Counted from the stretch's first letter, positions 36,284-45,827 are shown. The stretch is DNA of 64,000 nucleotides from Paracoccaceae bacterium (GCA_013214575.1 JABSSD010000078.1:40577-104576), one strand, 5' to 3'. Program-made: numbers and translations. The notes: generated from the letters alone by a model not told the origin.

Positions 36284-36640
36284 ATGCGCCTAAATGAAAT
36301 CACCTATACCGATGCCGCCCCGGTCGACAGCTATGGCCCTGATTTCTTCCGAATTGGTGGTGTGCTGCACCAGGGCGCGGTGCTGACCGGCCCCAGGGGC
36401 ACCGGCAGTTGGGGCGGCTACACGGATACTGCTCCGCTGCTGGCGCTGCTCGGTGAGGTCGACGTGCTGTTTCTGGGCACCGGCGCCGAGATCGCCTATA
36501 TTCCCGCCGCCCTGCGCGAGGAGCTGGAGCAGGCTGGGCTGGGCTTTGAAGTGATGAACTCACCTGCCGCCTGCCGCACCTATAACGTGCTGCTGTCCGA
36601 GGGGCGCCGCATTGCATTGGCCGCCATGCCGGTGGTTTGA
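36284..36640 (+). CDS. Mth938-like domain protein (DUF498 family)
   Basis: A 118-residue cytoplasmic protein of the Mth938/NDUFAF3-like family (DUF498). Seen: GPDFFRIGGVLHQGAVL near the N-terminus, VLFLGTGAEIAYIPA and AACRTYNVLLSEGRRIALAAMPV toward the end. Eukaryotic relatives assist complex I assembly; bacterial function is not established. It lies between secF/TSUP and the cytochrome c maturation genes. The ATG at 36284 follows AGGAG. Confidence 0.9.
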   Translation: MRLNEITYTDAAPVDSYGPDFFRIGGVLHQGAVLTGPRGTGSWGGYTDTAPLLALLGEVDVLFLGTGAEIAYIPAALREELEQAGLGFEVMNSPAACRTYNVLLSEGRRIALAAMPVV

Positions 36641-36707
36641 TCTGCCGCAAAGACCCGGTAATAATTTGCGCTTTATGTCGCGACAGGCAAAGGGATAAGC
36701 GGTTTAG

Positions 36708-37322
36708 ATGAGCCTCAGGATATCGGATCTATGCATCGCCCGTGGTGGTATCCCGGTGCTGGAGGGGCTGAGCTTTGCGCTTGAGCCCGGACAGGCGTTG
36801 ATTCTGCGTGGCCCCAACGGAAGTGGCAAAACCACCCTGCTGCGGACCATTGCCGGCTTACAGCCGCCGGTGTCGGGCACCATTGAAGGGGCCGAGGATA
36901 TGATTGCCTATGCCGGCCATTCCGATGGTATCAAACCCACATTGACGGTCTCTGAGAACCTGGATTTTTGGGCGCAGGTGTTTGGCACCGAGGGGATCGC
37001 TGCGGCGATTGAGGCCTTTGATCTGGATATCTTGCGCGATCGCCCCGCCGGAGAGCTGTCGGCCGGGCAGAAGCGGCGGCTGGGCCTGTCGCGGATGCTG
37101 GTCACTGGGCGGCCGATCTGGGTTCTGGATGAACCAACCGTCAGTCTGGATGCCAAATCGGTAATGATGTTTGCCGAGGCGGTGCGCGCCCATCTGGGGC
37201 AGGGCGGTTCTGCGCTGATTGCCACCCATATTGATCTGGGGCTGGACAGCGCGGTGCTGGAGGTCGGCCCCTTCAAGGCCAAGCTACCGGCCATTGATGA
37301 TTTTGACGGAGCCTTCCTGTGA
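36708..37322 (+). CDS. ccmA: heme exporter ATP-binding protein CcmA
   Basis: ATPase subunit of the CcmABCD complex that releases holo-CcmE for cytochrome c maturation at the periplasmic side. 204 residues, with [12 protein letters not shown] (Walker A), [13 protein letters not shown] (signature) and [12 protein letters not shown] (Walker B). The last bases overlap the start of ccmB by 4. First gene of the visible ccm operon. Confidence 0.96.
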   Translation: MSLRISDLCIARGGIPVLEGLSFALEPGQALILRGPNGSGKTTLLRTIAGLQPPVSGTIEGAEDMIAYAGHSDGIKPTLTVSENLDFWAQVFGTEGIAAAIEAFDLDILRDRPAGELSAGQKRRLGLSRMLVTGRPIWVLDEPTVSLDAKSVMMFAEAVRAHLGQGGSALIATHIDLGLDSAVLEVGPFKAKLPAIDDFDGAFL

Positions 37323-37975
37323 TTGCGCTGCTGATGCGGGATCTGCGGCTTGCCATGCGCGCCGGTGGCGGCTTTGGGCTTGGGCTGGCGTTCTTCCTGA
37401 TCGTTACAGTGATGGTGCCGCTGTCGGTGGGGCCACAAGCGGCCTTGCTGGGCTCGATTGCGCCGGGGGTGCTGTGGCTGGGCGCCCTGTTGGCCTGCCT
37501 GCTGTCGCTGGACCGTCTGCTGGCCCTGGACTGGGAGGATGGCTCGCTGGATCTGCTGGCCACAGCACCGCTGCCGCTAGAGGCCGCGGTCTCGGTCAAG
37601 GCGCTGGCCCATTGGATCACCACCGGGCTGCCGCTGGTGCTGGCGGCGCCGGTACTGGGGGTGCTGCTGAACCTGCCTGTGCCGGGGTTCAAATGGGTGA
37701 TGATCTCACTGCTGCTGGGCACCCCGGCCTTGTCGGTGATCGGCACCTTTGGCGCCGCCCTGACGGTTGGTCTGAAACGCGGCGGGCTGCTGATGTCGCT
37801 GCTGGTGATGCCGCTCTATATGCCGACCCTGATTTTTGGTGCCGAGGTCGCCCGCCGTGGCGCCATCGGTATGGATATACAGACCCCGCTGTTAATGCTG
37901 GCAGGAATATCGGCGGCGTCCATCGCGCTGTTGCCATTTGCCAGTGCCGCCGTCTTGCGCATCAACCTGCGCTGA
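37319..37975 (+). CDS. ccmB: heme exporter protein CcmB
   Basis: A 218-residue permease with about six transmembrane segments that works with CcmA. Family phrases are [13 protein letters not shown] near the start, the loop [16 protein letters not shown], and [15 protein letters not shown]. Start overlaps the ccmA end by 4 bases (ATG-type coupling, here GTG at 37319). Confidence 0.94.
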   Translation: MIALLMRDLRLAMRAGGGFGLGLAFFLIVTVMVPLSVGPQAALLGSIAPGVLWLGALLACLLSLDRLLALDWEDGSLDLLATAPLPLEAAVSVKALAHWITTGLPLVLAAPVLGVLLNLPVPGFKWVMISLLLGTPALSVIGTFGAALTVGLKRGGLLMSLLVMPLYMPTLIFGAEVARRGAIGMDIQTPLLMLAGISAASIALLPFASAAVLRINLR

Positions 37976-38022
37976 GGCATTCGTGATTTGAGAACCCCTT
38001 AGGGAATAGCTAGGTACCCAAT

Positions 38023-38775
38023 ATGTCGATCTGGGAATACGCCAATCCAAAGAAATTCATCACCACCACTGAACGGGTGATGCCAGTCCTGTGGGCGGCC
38101 GCCGCTGTCTGCATTGTCGGCGGCTTGATCTGGGGCTTCTTCTTTACCGGCGATGAAGTCCGTCAGGGCGCCACCGTGAAAATCATCTACCTGCATGTGC
38201 CAACGGCGATGCTGGCAATCAACATCTGGGTGATGATGCTGGTGACCTCGCTGGTCTGGCTGGTGCGGCGTCACCACGTCTCGGCGCTGGCGGCGCGGGC
38301 GGCGGCTCCGATTGGGATGGTGATGACCCTGATCGCGCTGGCCACCGGAGCCATCTGGGGGCAGCCAACCTGGGGCACATGGTGGGTCTGGGATCCGCGG
38401 CTGACCTCGTTCCTGATCCTGTTTCTGTTCTACCTTGGCTACATGGCCCTGTGGGAGGCGATTGACGACGCCGACACCGCCGCTGATCTGACCTCGTTTC
38501 TCTGTCTGGTGGGCAGCGTCTTTGCACTGCTCAGCCGCTATGCGGTGAATTTCTGGAATCAGGGGTTGCATCAGGGCGCCTCAATCATGCGGGTCGGGGC
38601 GGTGATCGGCACCGACACCGAAGAAAAGGTCAACAATATCTATTTCTACCCGCTGATGCTCTGCATTCTTGGATTTGTGCTGTTGTTTGTCGCATTGCTG
38701 TTTTACCGCACGGGCACTGAAATCCGCGCCCGTCGGATCAAGGCGCTTTTGGCGCGCGAAAGGGTTATGGCATGA
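38023..38775 (+). CDS. ccmC: heme transporter CcmC (heme-handling protein)
   Basis: A 250-residue membrane protein with six helices and the tryptophan-rich WGTWWVWDPRLTS motif on the periplasmic side, flanked by conserved histidines, which holds heme for transfer to CcmE. It is about 47 bp after ccmB. Its stop overlaps ccmD in an ATGA (38772-38775). Confidence 0.96.
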   Translation: MSIWEYANPKKFITTTERVMPVLWAAAAVCIVGGLIWGFFFTGDEVRQGATVKIIYLHVPTAMLAINIWVMMLVTSLVWLVRRHHVSALAARAAAPIGMVMTLIALATGAIWGQPTWGTWWVWDPRLTSFLILFLFYLGYMALWEAIDDADTAADLTSFLCLVGSVFALLSRYAVNFWNQGLHQGASIMRVGAVIGTDTEEKVNNIYFYPLMLCILGFVLLFVALLFYRTGTEIRARRIKALLARERVMA

Positions 38776-38930
38776 TACCGGATCTGGGAAAACACGCGGA
38801 CACGGTGATGTCGGCCTATGGCGCCTCGATTGTGCTGCTGGTGGCGCTGGTGCTGTTCAGCGTGCTGCGCGGCCGCCGGGTGCGGGCCGAAATGAAAAAG
38901 ATGGAAAAACGGGTGACGGGCAATGGCTAA
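38772..38930 (+). CDS. ccmD: heme exporter protein CcmD (short)
   Basis: A 52-residue membrane peptide with one hydrophobic segment (MSAYGASIVLLVALVLFSVL) and a basic cytoplasmic tail ending RAEMKKMEKR. CcmD helps CcmE leave the CcmABC complex. It starts at the ATGA overlapping ccmC and ends at TAA 38928-38930; ccmG begins inside its end (38923). The size, topology and place fit ccmD. Confidence 0.9.
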   Translation: MIPDLGKHADTVMSAYGASIVLLVALVLFSVLRGRRVRAEMKKMEKRVTGNG

Positions 38931-39462
38931 AGTATCTCCGATGATGGCTCTGCCAGTGCTGGTGTTTGCCGGGTTTATTGGCTTGGCGCTGGTTGGCATG
39001 ATGCGTGAAGACCCCAACAGCCTGCCCTCCGCCCGCGTGGGCCAGCCGGCGCCGCCGGTGGTGCTGACCACGTTTCCCGGCAAGGCTGGGTTTGACGATG
39101 CCACCCTAAGGGACGGGACCGTCAAGGTGGTGAACTATTGGGCCAGCTGGTGCGCGCCGTGCCGCATTGAGCACCCAAACCTGCAGGCCCTGCAGGACGA
39201 AGGTCTGGCCATTTATGGCATCAACTACAAAGACCAGCTGGCCAATGCGACATCGTTCCTGGATGAGCTGGGCGACCCCTATACCGCCATTGGCCGTGAC
39301 GAGAAGGGCCGGATGGCGCTGGACTGGGGCCTCTACGGCGTGCCCGAGACCTATGTGATTGACGGCGAGGGAACCATCATCCTGCGCCATGCGGGGCCGT
39401 TGACCAAACGGGTGATTGAGAAAACCCTGCGTCCAGCGCTGGAGCGGGCCCGCCAAAAATAG
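38923..39462 (+). CDS. ccmG: thiol:disulfide interchange protein CcmG (DsbE)
   Basis: A 179-residue periplasmic thioredoxin-like protein, anchored by an N-terminal helix (MALPVLVFAGFIGLALVGM), with the active site NYWASWCAPCRIEHP and the cis-Pro region YGVPETYVID. It reduces apocytochrome c cysteines before heme attachment. Starts 8 bases before the end of ccmD. A strong terminator follows at 39497. Confidence 0.95.
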   Translation: MAKVSPMMALPVLVFAGFIGLALVGMMREDPNSLPSARVGQPAPPVVLTTFPGKAGFDDATLRDGTVKVVNYWASWCAPCRIEHPNLQALQDEGLAIYGINYKDQLANATSFLDELGDPYTAIGRDEKGRMALDWGLYGVPETYVIDGEGTIILRHAGPLTKRVIEKTLRPALERARQK

Positions 39463-39496
39463 GTGCCTTAAGATAATTCCATACGAAACATGATAA

Positions 39497-39536
39497 GGGT
39501 ATTGGCCAGAGCTATCGCAAGCCAATACCCATTTTT
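39497..39536 (+). terminator. intrinsic terminator of the ccm operon
   Basis: Ten-base arms GGGTATTGGC (39497-39506) and GCCAATACCC (39521-39530), then ATTTTT (to 39536). It lies 35 bases after ccmG and before the convergent deacetylase-like gene. Confidence 0.88.
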
Positions 39537-39581
39537 CCACATATGTTCAGAGCGATAGCCGATCTACACCGCTGTGCCCAG

Positions 39582-40430
39582 TTAGACTAAAGACCGCAAT
39601 TTTTCCAATTGTTTCAAGCCATCCGCTAGCTCGGTGGGCAGATCATCCGTAGAGCTTTGGCTGGCTCGCGGTAGCTGAGACATGCTCACAAACGGCAGGT
39701 CAGTTTGAAATTTGATGTGGCTTAGGAATTCCAGAAGCACCGAAGGATCGGTATATTTTGGCACGGGGTCCGCTGGGTTCCCTGCATACCAAGATGGTAG
39801 GTGGCTGGCAAAAACAACATATCCATTGATCTTAGCCGTGTCATTCACCCATTCTTTCCATCCATTTTCCCAAGCCGGTGATCCCATTGGCGGCGTGAAG
39901 GCAAACCGGTCCAACCAGCCCGCAGTGATGACATCAGCACGCTTCATATCAGAAGGCGACATTGGACCGCTTCCATCAGATGGATTGGCACCGCGCAAAC
40001 GCGTGAAAATCTTTAGCAGGAACTCATTGATCACAGCATCGGCCTGAGTATTTGGGTAGGCAAAACTGGACCAGTATGCCGGCCAGTGTTGATGCCCTGG
40101 CTGTGAACGAATTGCTAAATAGTCCAGATAGTTAGGATATATTTGATTGTACCAATATTGGATGGGATTTGATCCCGGCGCGGCTGGGTGGGTCAGGGTA
40201 TGGCCGCCTATTTCGTGGCTTCGAACGACCCGGTCAATAACGGTCTGCCATTGCGGATCGGTTTTGACCTTATCAAACTGGCTTACGAAGAATGTGGCAC
40301 GTACGCCGTAATCATCGAGAATATCAAATATATTCTTCCCGCCATAAAAATTCGGTTGCAACCACCAACTGGCCTGTTCCCATTTTGGATGCATATCGAA
40401 CGTGAGTGTTACACCACTAGTATTTGCCAT
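39582..40430 (-). CDS. polysaccharide deacetylase-like (NodB-fold) protein
   Basis: About 282 residues, no signal peptide at the ATG chosen (40430). NodB-fold marks: VTLTFDMHPKW at the start, a block GVRATFFVSQ and SHEIGGHTLTHP. The two His of motif 2 (His77, His81) are there and the first Asp of motif 1 (Asp12) too, but the second, metal-binding Asp of TFDD is replaced by Met13 with His14 after it. Enzyme activity may therefore be changed or lost. The gene is more AT-rich than neighbours and its promoter region contains a long AT palindrome; it lies between ccmG and acnA, possibly acquired. Substrate unknown. Confidence 0.7.
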   Translation of the reverse strand: MANTSGVTLTFDMHPKWEQASWWLQPNFYGGKNIFDILDDYGVRATFFVSQFDKVKTDPQWQTVIDRVVRSHEIGGHTLTHPAAPGSNPIQYWYNQIYPNYLDYLAIRSQPGHQHWPAYWSSFAYPNTQADAVINEFLLKIFTRLRGANPSDGSGPMSPSDMKRADVITAGWLDRFAFTPPMGSPAWENGWKEWVNDTAKINGYVVFASHLPSWYAGNPADPVPKYTDPSVLLEFLSHIKFQTDLPFVSMSQLPRASQSSTDDLPTELADGLKQLEKLRSLV

Positions 40431-40698
40431 GATCCAGTACCTCTTAAAACTAAAACCAAAAATTGATGAGATATTCAAACTGGCTTCCCTCCAGATTAAT
40501 GGCGAGAAGTAAGCTTTTATATCTCTAATTGATCATATATATATTATATATGCTGTAAGTTGTTTTATGGCAATGGATTTGAACTTATTGGAGAGCATGA
40601 ACCAAGGTTGATGGTCACCAGTCAGTCCCATTTGGGTCAGGCGTTCACGTTTTATGCGACGATCATTGGTGGGGGAAGCGGACAGCGGAAATGGCTGC
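40431..40698. other. AT-rich spacer with an alternating AT palindrome
   Basis: Between the deacetylase-like gene and the DOPA-dioxygenase-like gene. The stretch at about 40534-40552 reads as alternating A/T (CATATATATA and its complement-like partner), in contrast with the GC-rich chromosome. It is plausibly the promoter region of the deacetylase-like gene. I see no gene in it. Confidence 0.5.
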
Positions 40699-41037
40699 TT
40701 AGCTAAAAATTGTTAAATCAAGATCCAGCCCGGTGCCCAGCCAAATGCCGTGATCCCGGTGATCCGCCAGATGGTCGCCGGTTTCGGGATGGGCAAAGAC
40801 AATCAACCCATCGCGGTTCAGCGCCAGCCAGGGCAGCAACTCGGAAAACTGCGCCGGAGAGGCCAGTAACTGACAGGACCACATGGGGTGTGGTCCGACA
40901 TTGCGTTGGTGCACCCGGCCCATTTCCAAGCCAAAACTTGTTGCCGCTGTCTGACACAAAGCGCGGGCCTGCGCGACGCTGTCGGCGTCGAAATAGACAT
41001 GCGCGTGATAGCTGATGATTTGAGATATCTGTTTCAT
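40699..41037 (-). CDS. DOPA 4,5-dioxygenase family protein
   Basis: A 112-residue cytoplasmic protein of the DOPA 4,5-dioxygenase-like fold. Family phrases: ISYHAHVYFDADS near the start (His11, His13), GPHPMWSCQLL and LIVFAHPETGDHLADH in the C-terminal half, supplying His residues for metal binding. Plant and fungal relatives cleave catechol rings; the bacterial substrate is unknown. The ATG at 41037 is chosen because the conserved part starts there; 17 extra codons precede it. Convergent with nothing; runs in the same direction as acnA's upstream neighbour. Confidence 0.8.
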   Translation of the reverse strand: MKQISQIISYHAHVYFDADSVAQARALCQTAATSFGLEMGRVHQRNVGPHPMWSCQLLASPAQFSELLPWLALNRDGLIVFAHPETGDHLADHRDHGIWLGTGLDLDLTIFS

Positions 41038-41103
41038 GCCCAGACTATCGCGGCAACGCCCGAAAGGAGCAACCCAACATTCCCACACAGAATATGTGCA
41101 ATA

Positions 41104-41131
41104 AAAAAGGCGGCCAAAAAGCCGCCTTTTT
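41104..41131. terminator. terminator after acnA, usable in both directions
   Basis: AAAAAGGCGGC (41104-41114), loop CAAAAA, GCCGCCTTTTT (41121-41131). On the minus strand it ends the acnA transcript, whose stop codon is about 20 bases upstream; the T run is part of the arm. Confidence 0.88.
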
Positions 41132-41153
41132 CAAATTTGGAAATCGCAGGATC

Positions 41154-43841
41154 TTACGATTTGGCGAGGTTGCGCAGCACGTAGTGCAGCACGCCGCCAT
41201 GTTCGACATATTCAATCTCGGGCGCGGTATCGATGCGACACTTGAGAGTGATTTCTTTGACCGAGCCATCGGCAAAGGTGATCGAGCAGGGAACCTCCTG
41301 CAGTGGCTGGATGGTGTCCAGACCAGAGATCGATACGGTTTCTTCACCGGTGATGCCCAGCGACTTGCGGCTGTCTCCATTGGTGAACTCAAACGGGATA
41401 ACCCCCATGCCCACCAGGTTGGAGCGGTGGATCCGCTCAAAGCTCTCGGTGATCACGGCCTTGACGCCCAGCAGGGCAGTGCCCTTGGCCGCCCAGTCGC
41501 GTGACGATCCGGCGCCGTATTGCTCGCCGCCAAAGATCACCAGCGGGGTGCCAGCCTCCTGATAGGCCATGGCCGCATCATAGATCGCCGCCTGTTTGCC
41601 GTCGGGGCCATTGGTATAGCCGCCTTCAACGCCGTCCAGAATCTCGTTCTTGATGCGGATGTTGGCGAAGGTGCCACGCATCATGATCTCGTGGTTGCCG
41701 CGACGCGACCCATACGAGTTGAATTCACGCGGTTGCACCTGACGCTCCAGCAGATAGGCACCGGCAGGCGAAGTTGTCGCAAAGCTACCAGCAGGCGAGA
41801 TGTGGTCGGTGGTGACCATATCACCCAGAACCGCCAGAACCTTGGCATTCTCAATATTGCTGATGGTGCCGGGCTCGGGGCTCATGCCCTGGAAATAGGG
41901 CGGGTTCTGGATGTAGGTCGAAGCCGGCGGCCAATCGTAGGTCTCGGCGTCGGTGGTCTCCACCGCCTGCCATTTTTCGTCGCCTTTGAACACATCGGCG
42001 TATTTGTCCAGGAACTTCTCCCGGGTGACGGTCTGTTCCACCAGGTCGGCAACTTCCTGAGTGGTTGGCCACAAATCCTTAAGGTAGACGTCGTTGCCGT
42101 CCTTGTCCTGGGCGATTACATCGGTGTCGATGTTGATATCCATGGTGCCAGCCAGCGCATAGGCCACCACCAGCGGCGGTGAGGCCAGGTAGTTGGCGCG
42201 CACATCAGGGCTGATACGGCCCTCAAAGTTGCGGTTGCCGGACAGCACCGCAGTGGCGACCAGATCCCCCTCGGCAATGGCGGCAGACAGCTCGGCCTGG
42301 ATCGGGCCAGAGTTGCCGATACAGGTGGTACAGCCGTAACCGACGAGGTTAAAGCCAACCGCATCCAGGTCTTTTTGCAGATCCGCCGCTTCCAGATAGG
42401 CCGAGACAACCTGTGATCCGGGGGCCAGCGAGGTTTTTACCCAGGGCTTGCGGTTCAGACCCAGTGCCGCCGCTTTGCGCGCCACCAGACCAGCGCCGAT
42501 CATCACATAGGGGTTCGAGGTATTGGTGCAGGAGGTGATCGAGGCAATCACAACCTTGCCCGACTCCATGGTGTAGTCTTCGCCTTTGACAGCGATTTCC
42601 TTGTCCATGGGCCGCTTGAAGGTCTCTTCCATCTCTCTGCGGAATGCGGTTTTGGCGTCGGTCAGGGCGACATAGTCCTGTGGACGCTTGGGGCCCGAGA
42701 TCGCCGGAACGATGGTGCCCATATCCAGCGACATGGTGTCGGTGTAGATCGGTGAGTAATCCGCATCGCGCCAGAAGCCGTTGGCCTTGGCATAGGCTTC
42801 GACCAGTGCAACGCGGTCTTCGTCGCGACCGGTATTGCGCAGGTAACGCAGGGTTTCACCGTCGATCGGGAAGAAGCCACAGGTGGCGCCGTATTCCGGG
42901 GCCATGTTGGCGATGGTGGCACGGTCCGCCAGCGGCAGACGGTCCAGACCCTCGCCAAAGAACTCGACGAACTTGCCGACAACGCCCTTGGCGCGCAGCA
43001 GTTCGACCACTTTCAGCACTAGATCGGTGCCGGTGGTGCCCTCAATCATAGCGCCGGTCAGCTCAAAGCCGATCACTTCGGGGATCAGCATCGAGATCGG
43101 CTGGCCCAGCATGGCGGCTTCGGCTTCGATCCCGCCAACACCCCAGCCCAGAACGGCCATGCCGTTGACCATGGTGGTGTGGCTGTCGGTGCCCACAAGC
43201 GTATCGGGGTAAGCGACTTCAACGCCGTTCTGATCGGTGTCAGACCAGACGGTCTTGGCCAGATATTCCAGGTTCACCTGGTGACAGATGCCGGTTCCCG
43301 GAGGCACAACGCGGAAGTTGTTAAACGCACCCTGGCCCCATTTCAGGAACTGATAACGCTCCATGTTGCGCTCATACTCGCGGTCGACGTTCATCTGGAA
43401 CGCCCTTGGGTTGCCAAATTCGTCGATCATCACCGAGTGGTCAATGACCAGATCGACCGGTGCCAGCGGGTTGATTTTCTGCGGATCGCCGCCGAGGGCC
43501 TTGATGCCGTCGCGCATTGCAGCCAGATCAACAACAGCCGGAACGCCGGTGAAATCCTGCATCAGCACGCGGGCCGGGCGGTAAGCGATCTCGCGGGGGT
43601 TCTTGCCGCCGTTGGCGCCCCATTCGGCAAAGGCCTTGATATCGTCAACCGAGACCGAAAAGCCGTTGTCTTCGAACCGCAGCATGTTCTCCAGCACCAC
43701 TTTCAGGGCTGCAGGCAGATTCGAGAAATCACCCAGGCCGGCCTCAGTGGCGGCGGGGATCGAGTAATAGGAAATGGTCTTGCCGTTGACGCTCAGCTCT
43801 CTGCGTGTCTTGGCGGTGTCCTGTCCGACGGTAATAGGCAT
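41154..43841 (-). CDS. acnA: aconitate hydratase AcnA
   Basis: Citric-acid-cycle enzyme that interconverts citrate and isocitrate through an Fe-S cluster. The 895-residue product is the usual length for the AcnA/IRP1-type. Seen: SCTNTSNP with one cluster Cys, a second pair in CTTCIGNSGP, and the C-terminal swivel domain (GGEQYGAGSSRDWAAKG). The ATG at 43841 follows GAGGGAGG; the frame runs 47 codons further upstream but without homology. In a few bacteria AcnA also binds RNA; no evidence here. Confidence 0.97.
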   Translation of the reverse strand: MPITVGQDTAKTRRELSVNGKTISYYSIPAATEAGLGDFSNLPAALKVVLENMLRFEDNGFSVSVDDIKAFAEWGANGGKNPREIAYRPARVLMQDFTGVPAVVDLAAMRDGIKALGGDPQKINPLAPVDLVIDHSVMIDEFGNPRAFQMNVDREYERNMERYQFLKWGQGAFNNFRVVPPGTGICHQVNLEYLAKTVWSDTDQNGVEVAYPDTLVGTDSHTTMVNGMAVLGWGVGGIEAEAAMLGQPISMLIPEVIGFELTGAMIEGTTGTDLVLKVVELLRAKGVVGKFVEFFGEGLDRLPLADRATIANMAPEYGATCGFFPIDGETLRYLRNTGRDEDRVALVEAYAKANGFWRDADYSPIYTDTMSLDMGTIVPAISGPKRPQDYVALTDAKTAFRREMEETFKRPMDKEIAVKGEDYTMESGKVVIASITSCTNTSNPYVMIGAGLVARKAAALGLNRKPWVKTSLAPGSQVVSAYLEAADLQKDLDAVGFNLVGYGCTTCIGNSGPIQAELSAAIAEGDLVATAVLSGNRNFEGRISPDVRANYLASPPLVVAYALAGTMDINIDTDVIAQDKDGNDVYLKDLWPTTQEVADLVEQTVTREKFLDKYADVFKGDEKWQAVETTDAETYDWPPASTYIQNPPYFQGMSPEPGTISNIENAKVLAVLGDMVTTDHISPAGSFATTSPAGAYLLERQVQPREFNSYGSRRGNHEIMMRGTFANIRIKNEILDGVEGGYTNGPDGKQAAIYDAAMAYQEAGTPLVIFGGEQYGAGSSRDWAAKGTALLGVKAVITESFERIHRSNLVGMGVIPFEFTNGDSRKSLGITGEETVSISGLDTIQPLQEVPCSITFADGSVKEITLKCRIDTAPEIEYVEHGGVLHYVLRNLAKS

Positions 43842-44063
43842 GGTTGGCCTCCCTCTGGGATGTGAAAATAGGGAATTCGCTGAGGGCTGTTTGCAACATG
43901 AAGGCCCCGCGTTCAATAGCGGAAATGCCGCAGGAGGGTGATTTGTATGCAATAGTACACAAAAAGCCAGCGAACTGCTCACTCAGGTCTCAAGAATGAT
44001 TGATTGGCCTTGCCGCCGTCGGGCAGATAAACCAGATTTGCAAAGCCTATAGAAAGACCGGAT

Positions 44064-44765
44064 ATGAACGCTTGGAAAGCCATTTTAGCGACCCTTTGGA
44101 TCGGAATGCCGCTGGCGGCGAGTGCTCAGTCTGGGCCGGTGGTGGTTGAGCTGTTTACCTCGCAGGGGTGTTCATCCTGCCCGCCTGCGGATGCTTTGTT
44201 GCATCGGCTGGCAGACCGGGATGACGTGCTGCCGCTGGCGTTGCACGTGGATTATTGGGATTACATCGGCTGGCAAGACAAATTTGCCAAGCCGGTGCAT
44301 ACGCTGCGGCAAAAAGGCTATGCCCATGCCGCAGGCCGCAGCATGATCTATACGCCGCAGATGGTTGTCATGGGGCAGGACGATGTGGTCGGGGCAGACG
44401 CAATGGCGCTGTCAGACACCATTGCAAAGCATCAAAGAGCGGCGCCGAAAGTGCGGATCAAGGCGCGGCGTGAGGGCGGTGTACTGACCCTGACCCTGCT
44501 GCCCTTGGTGGATCTGCCGCCCGAAAACCTGATGGTGCAGGTGGTGCAGTTTGCACCGGTCAAATCGGTCGAAATCACCCGTGGAGAACTGGCAGGCCAT
44601 CGGTACACCTACGCCCATGTGGTCGAAGACTGGCAGCAGGTCGGGCCCTGGGACGGCCAGGTGGAGACGGTGATTGAGGTGCCCGTTTCGGGGGGGCAGC
44701 CTGTTGCCGTGTTGGTGCAGCAGCCTCCGTTCGGAGCGATTATTGCGGCGCTGCGGGTTGATTGA
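44064..44765 (+). CDS. secreted DUF1223 protein with thioredoxin-like fold
   Basis: A 233-residue exported protein (signal peptide MNAWKAILATLWIGMPLAASA). The mature N-terminus reads VVVELFTSQGCSSCPPADAL, a CxxC motif in a thioredoxin-like fold, followed by LALHVDYWDYIGWQDKFA. These are marks of DUF1223, a family of uncharacterised periplasmic proteins. It may act on thiols; not proven. Divergent from acnA. Confidence 0.88.
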   Translation: MNAWKAILATLWIGMPLAASAQSGPVVVELFTSQGCSSCPPADALLHRLADRDDVLPLALHVDYWDYIGWQDKFAKPVHTLRQKGYAHAAGRSMIYTPQMVVMGQDDVVGADAMALSDTIAKHQRAAPKVRIKARREGGVLTLTLLPLVDLPPENLMVQVVQFAPVKSVEITRGELAGHRYTYAHVVEDWQQVGPWDGQVETVIEVPVSGGQPVAVLVQQPPFGAIIAALRVD

Positions 44766-44821
44766 CCCGCCTTGATGGCTGTTCTGTCAGGTCCGCCAAA
44801 GGCGGCCTCAGTCTCTCTGGT

Positions 44822-45706
44822 CTAGGGTTTCCAGCGCCGGTGAATCCAGAACCATTGGCCCATATGCTGGCGCACCAGGGTCTCCAGATCATCACAGACG
44901 GCGCGGGTCATGGTCACCGGATCACTGTGCGGAATTTCCGCGTGCAGGGTGATTTCGAAATCCAGCCCGTTGGCCTGACGGATGGCATAGACCGGGATCA
45001 TGGCGGCGTTGTATTTCAACGCCAATTCGGCCGGCACCACCGAGGTCACTGCCGGTTTGCCGAAGAAATCAATTTTCTTGCCACCAATCGAGTGCAGATC
45101 TGCGACGATGGCGATGATGCCGCCGCCTTTCAGGTGGCGTACCATTTCCATCATGCCGCGGCGGCCCTGTTCGAACATCGGCTTGCCGATCTGCTCGATG
45201 GTGCGCACATAGTGGGCGTTGAAATAGGGGTTGGCCATGCGCCGGTACAGAGCGCCCATCTTATAGCCCCGCCCGATCAGGTTTGAGCGCGCCGCATCGT
45301 AGTTGCCGAAATGGCCGGTCACCAGAATGACCGGGCGGCCCTCGGCCCGGGCGGCCTCCAGCGCGGCCAGGCCGGGGCCCGAGACGGGCGCCGCATGGGC
45401 CCGGTCAAGGAATGGCTGGCCCGCATAGAGCTCGATCAAAGTGCGCCCGGCGTTGTTGCTCACCTCGCGGCACAGACGGGCGACCTCGGGCTCGGGCAGA
45501 TCCGGGCGGGTCAGCTTCAGATTATTGCGGACGCGTTTGTCAAAGCCGACGATTGGGGCCAGGGCGCTGACCAGGCGGCCCATGACCGGAACCCGCCAGC
45601 GGTATGGGATCAGGCCCAACCCGGTAATGATGCCGCGCAGAAACAGGTTGCTGGTTAGATATTTGGCGCGCGCCATGCGCGACAGTCCTGATGGGTCAAT
45701 GGGCAT
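44822..45706 (-). CDS. lysophospholipid/lipid A-type acyltransferase (LpxL/HtrB family)
   Basis: A 294-residue membrane-associated acyltransferase. The HX4D motif is present as GHFGNYD, followed by YRRMANPYFNAHYVRTIEQIG, ADLHSIGGKKIDFFGKPA and FWIHRRWKP at the end, as in late lipid A acyltransferases. Likely adds a secondary acyl chain to lipid A or acts on a related lipid. Its upstream region contains a run of ten C on the coding strand (45807 to 45798), about 90 bases before the ATG. Downstream of fliG, same direction. Confidence 0.9.
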   Translation of the reverse strand: MPIDPSGLSRMARAKYLTSNLFLRGIITGLGLIPYRWRVPVMGRLVSALAPIVGFDKRVRNNLKLTRPDLPEPEVARLCREVSNNAGRTLIELYAGQPFLDRAHAAPVSGPGLAALEAARAEGRPVILVTGHFGNYDAARSNLIGRGYKMGALYRRMANPYFNAHYVRTIEQIGKPMFEQGRRGMMEMVRHLKGGGIIAIVADLHSIGGKKIDFFGKPAVTSVVPAELALKYNAAMIPVYAIRQANGLDFEITLHAEIPHSDPVTMTRAVCDDLETLVRQHMGQWFWIHRRWKP

Positions 45707-45797
45707 GAAGCAGAGAGAACCTGTGGGGTTGGGGCAAGATCAGCGCGCCGATCATATGCCCCCCATCCCGCAGGCACAAGCCGCCCGCGCGCTGGCT

Positions 45798-45807
45798 GGG
45801 GGGGGGG
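45798..45807. repeat. G10/C10 homopolymer tract
   Basis: Ten G in a row, in the gap between the end of fliG (45828) and the start of the acyltransferase (45706, minus strand). Such tracts are prone to slippage. Confidence 0.85.
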
Positions 45808-45827
45808 CGGGCTTTGCCGGTTCGGGA

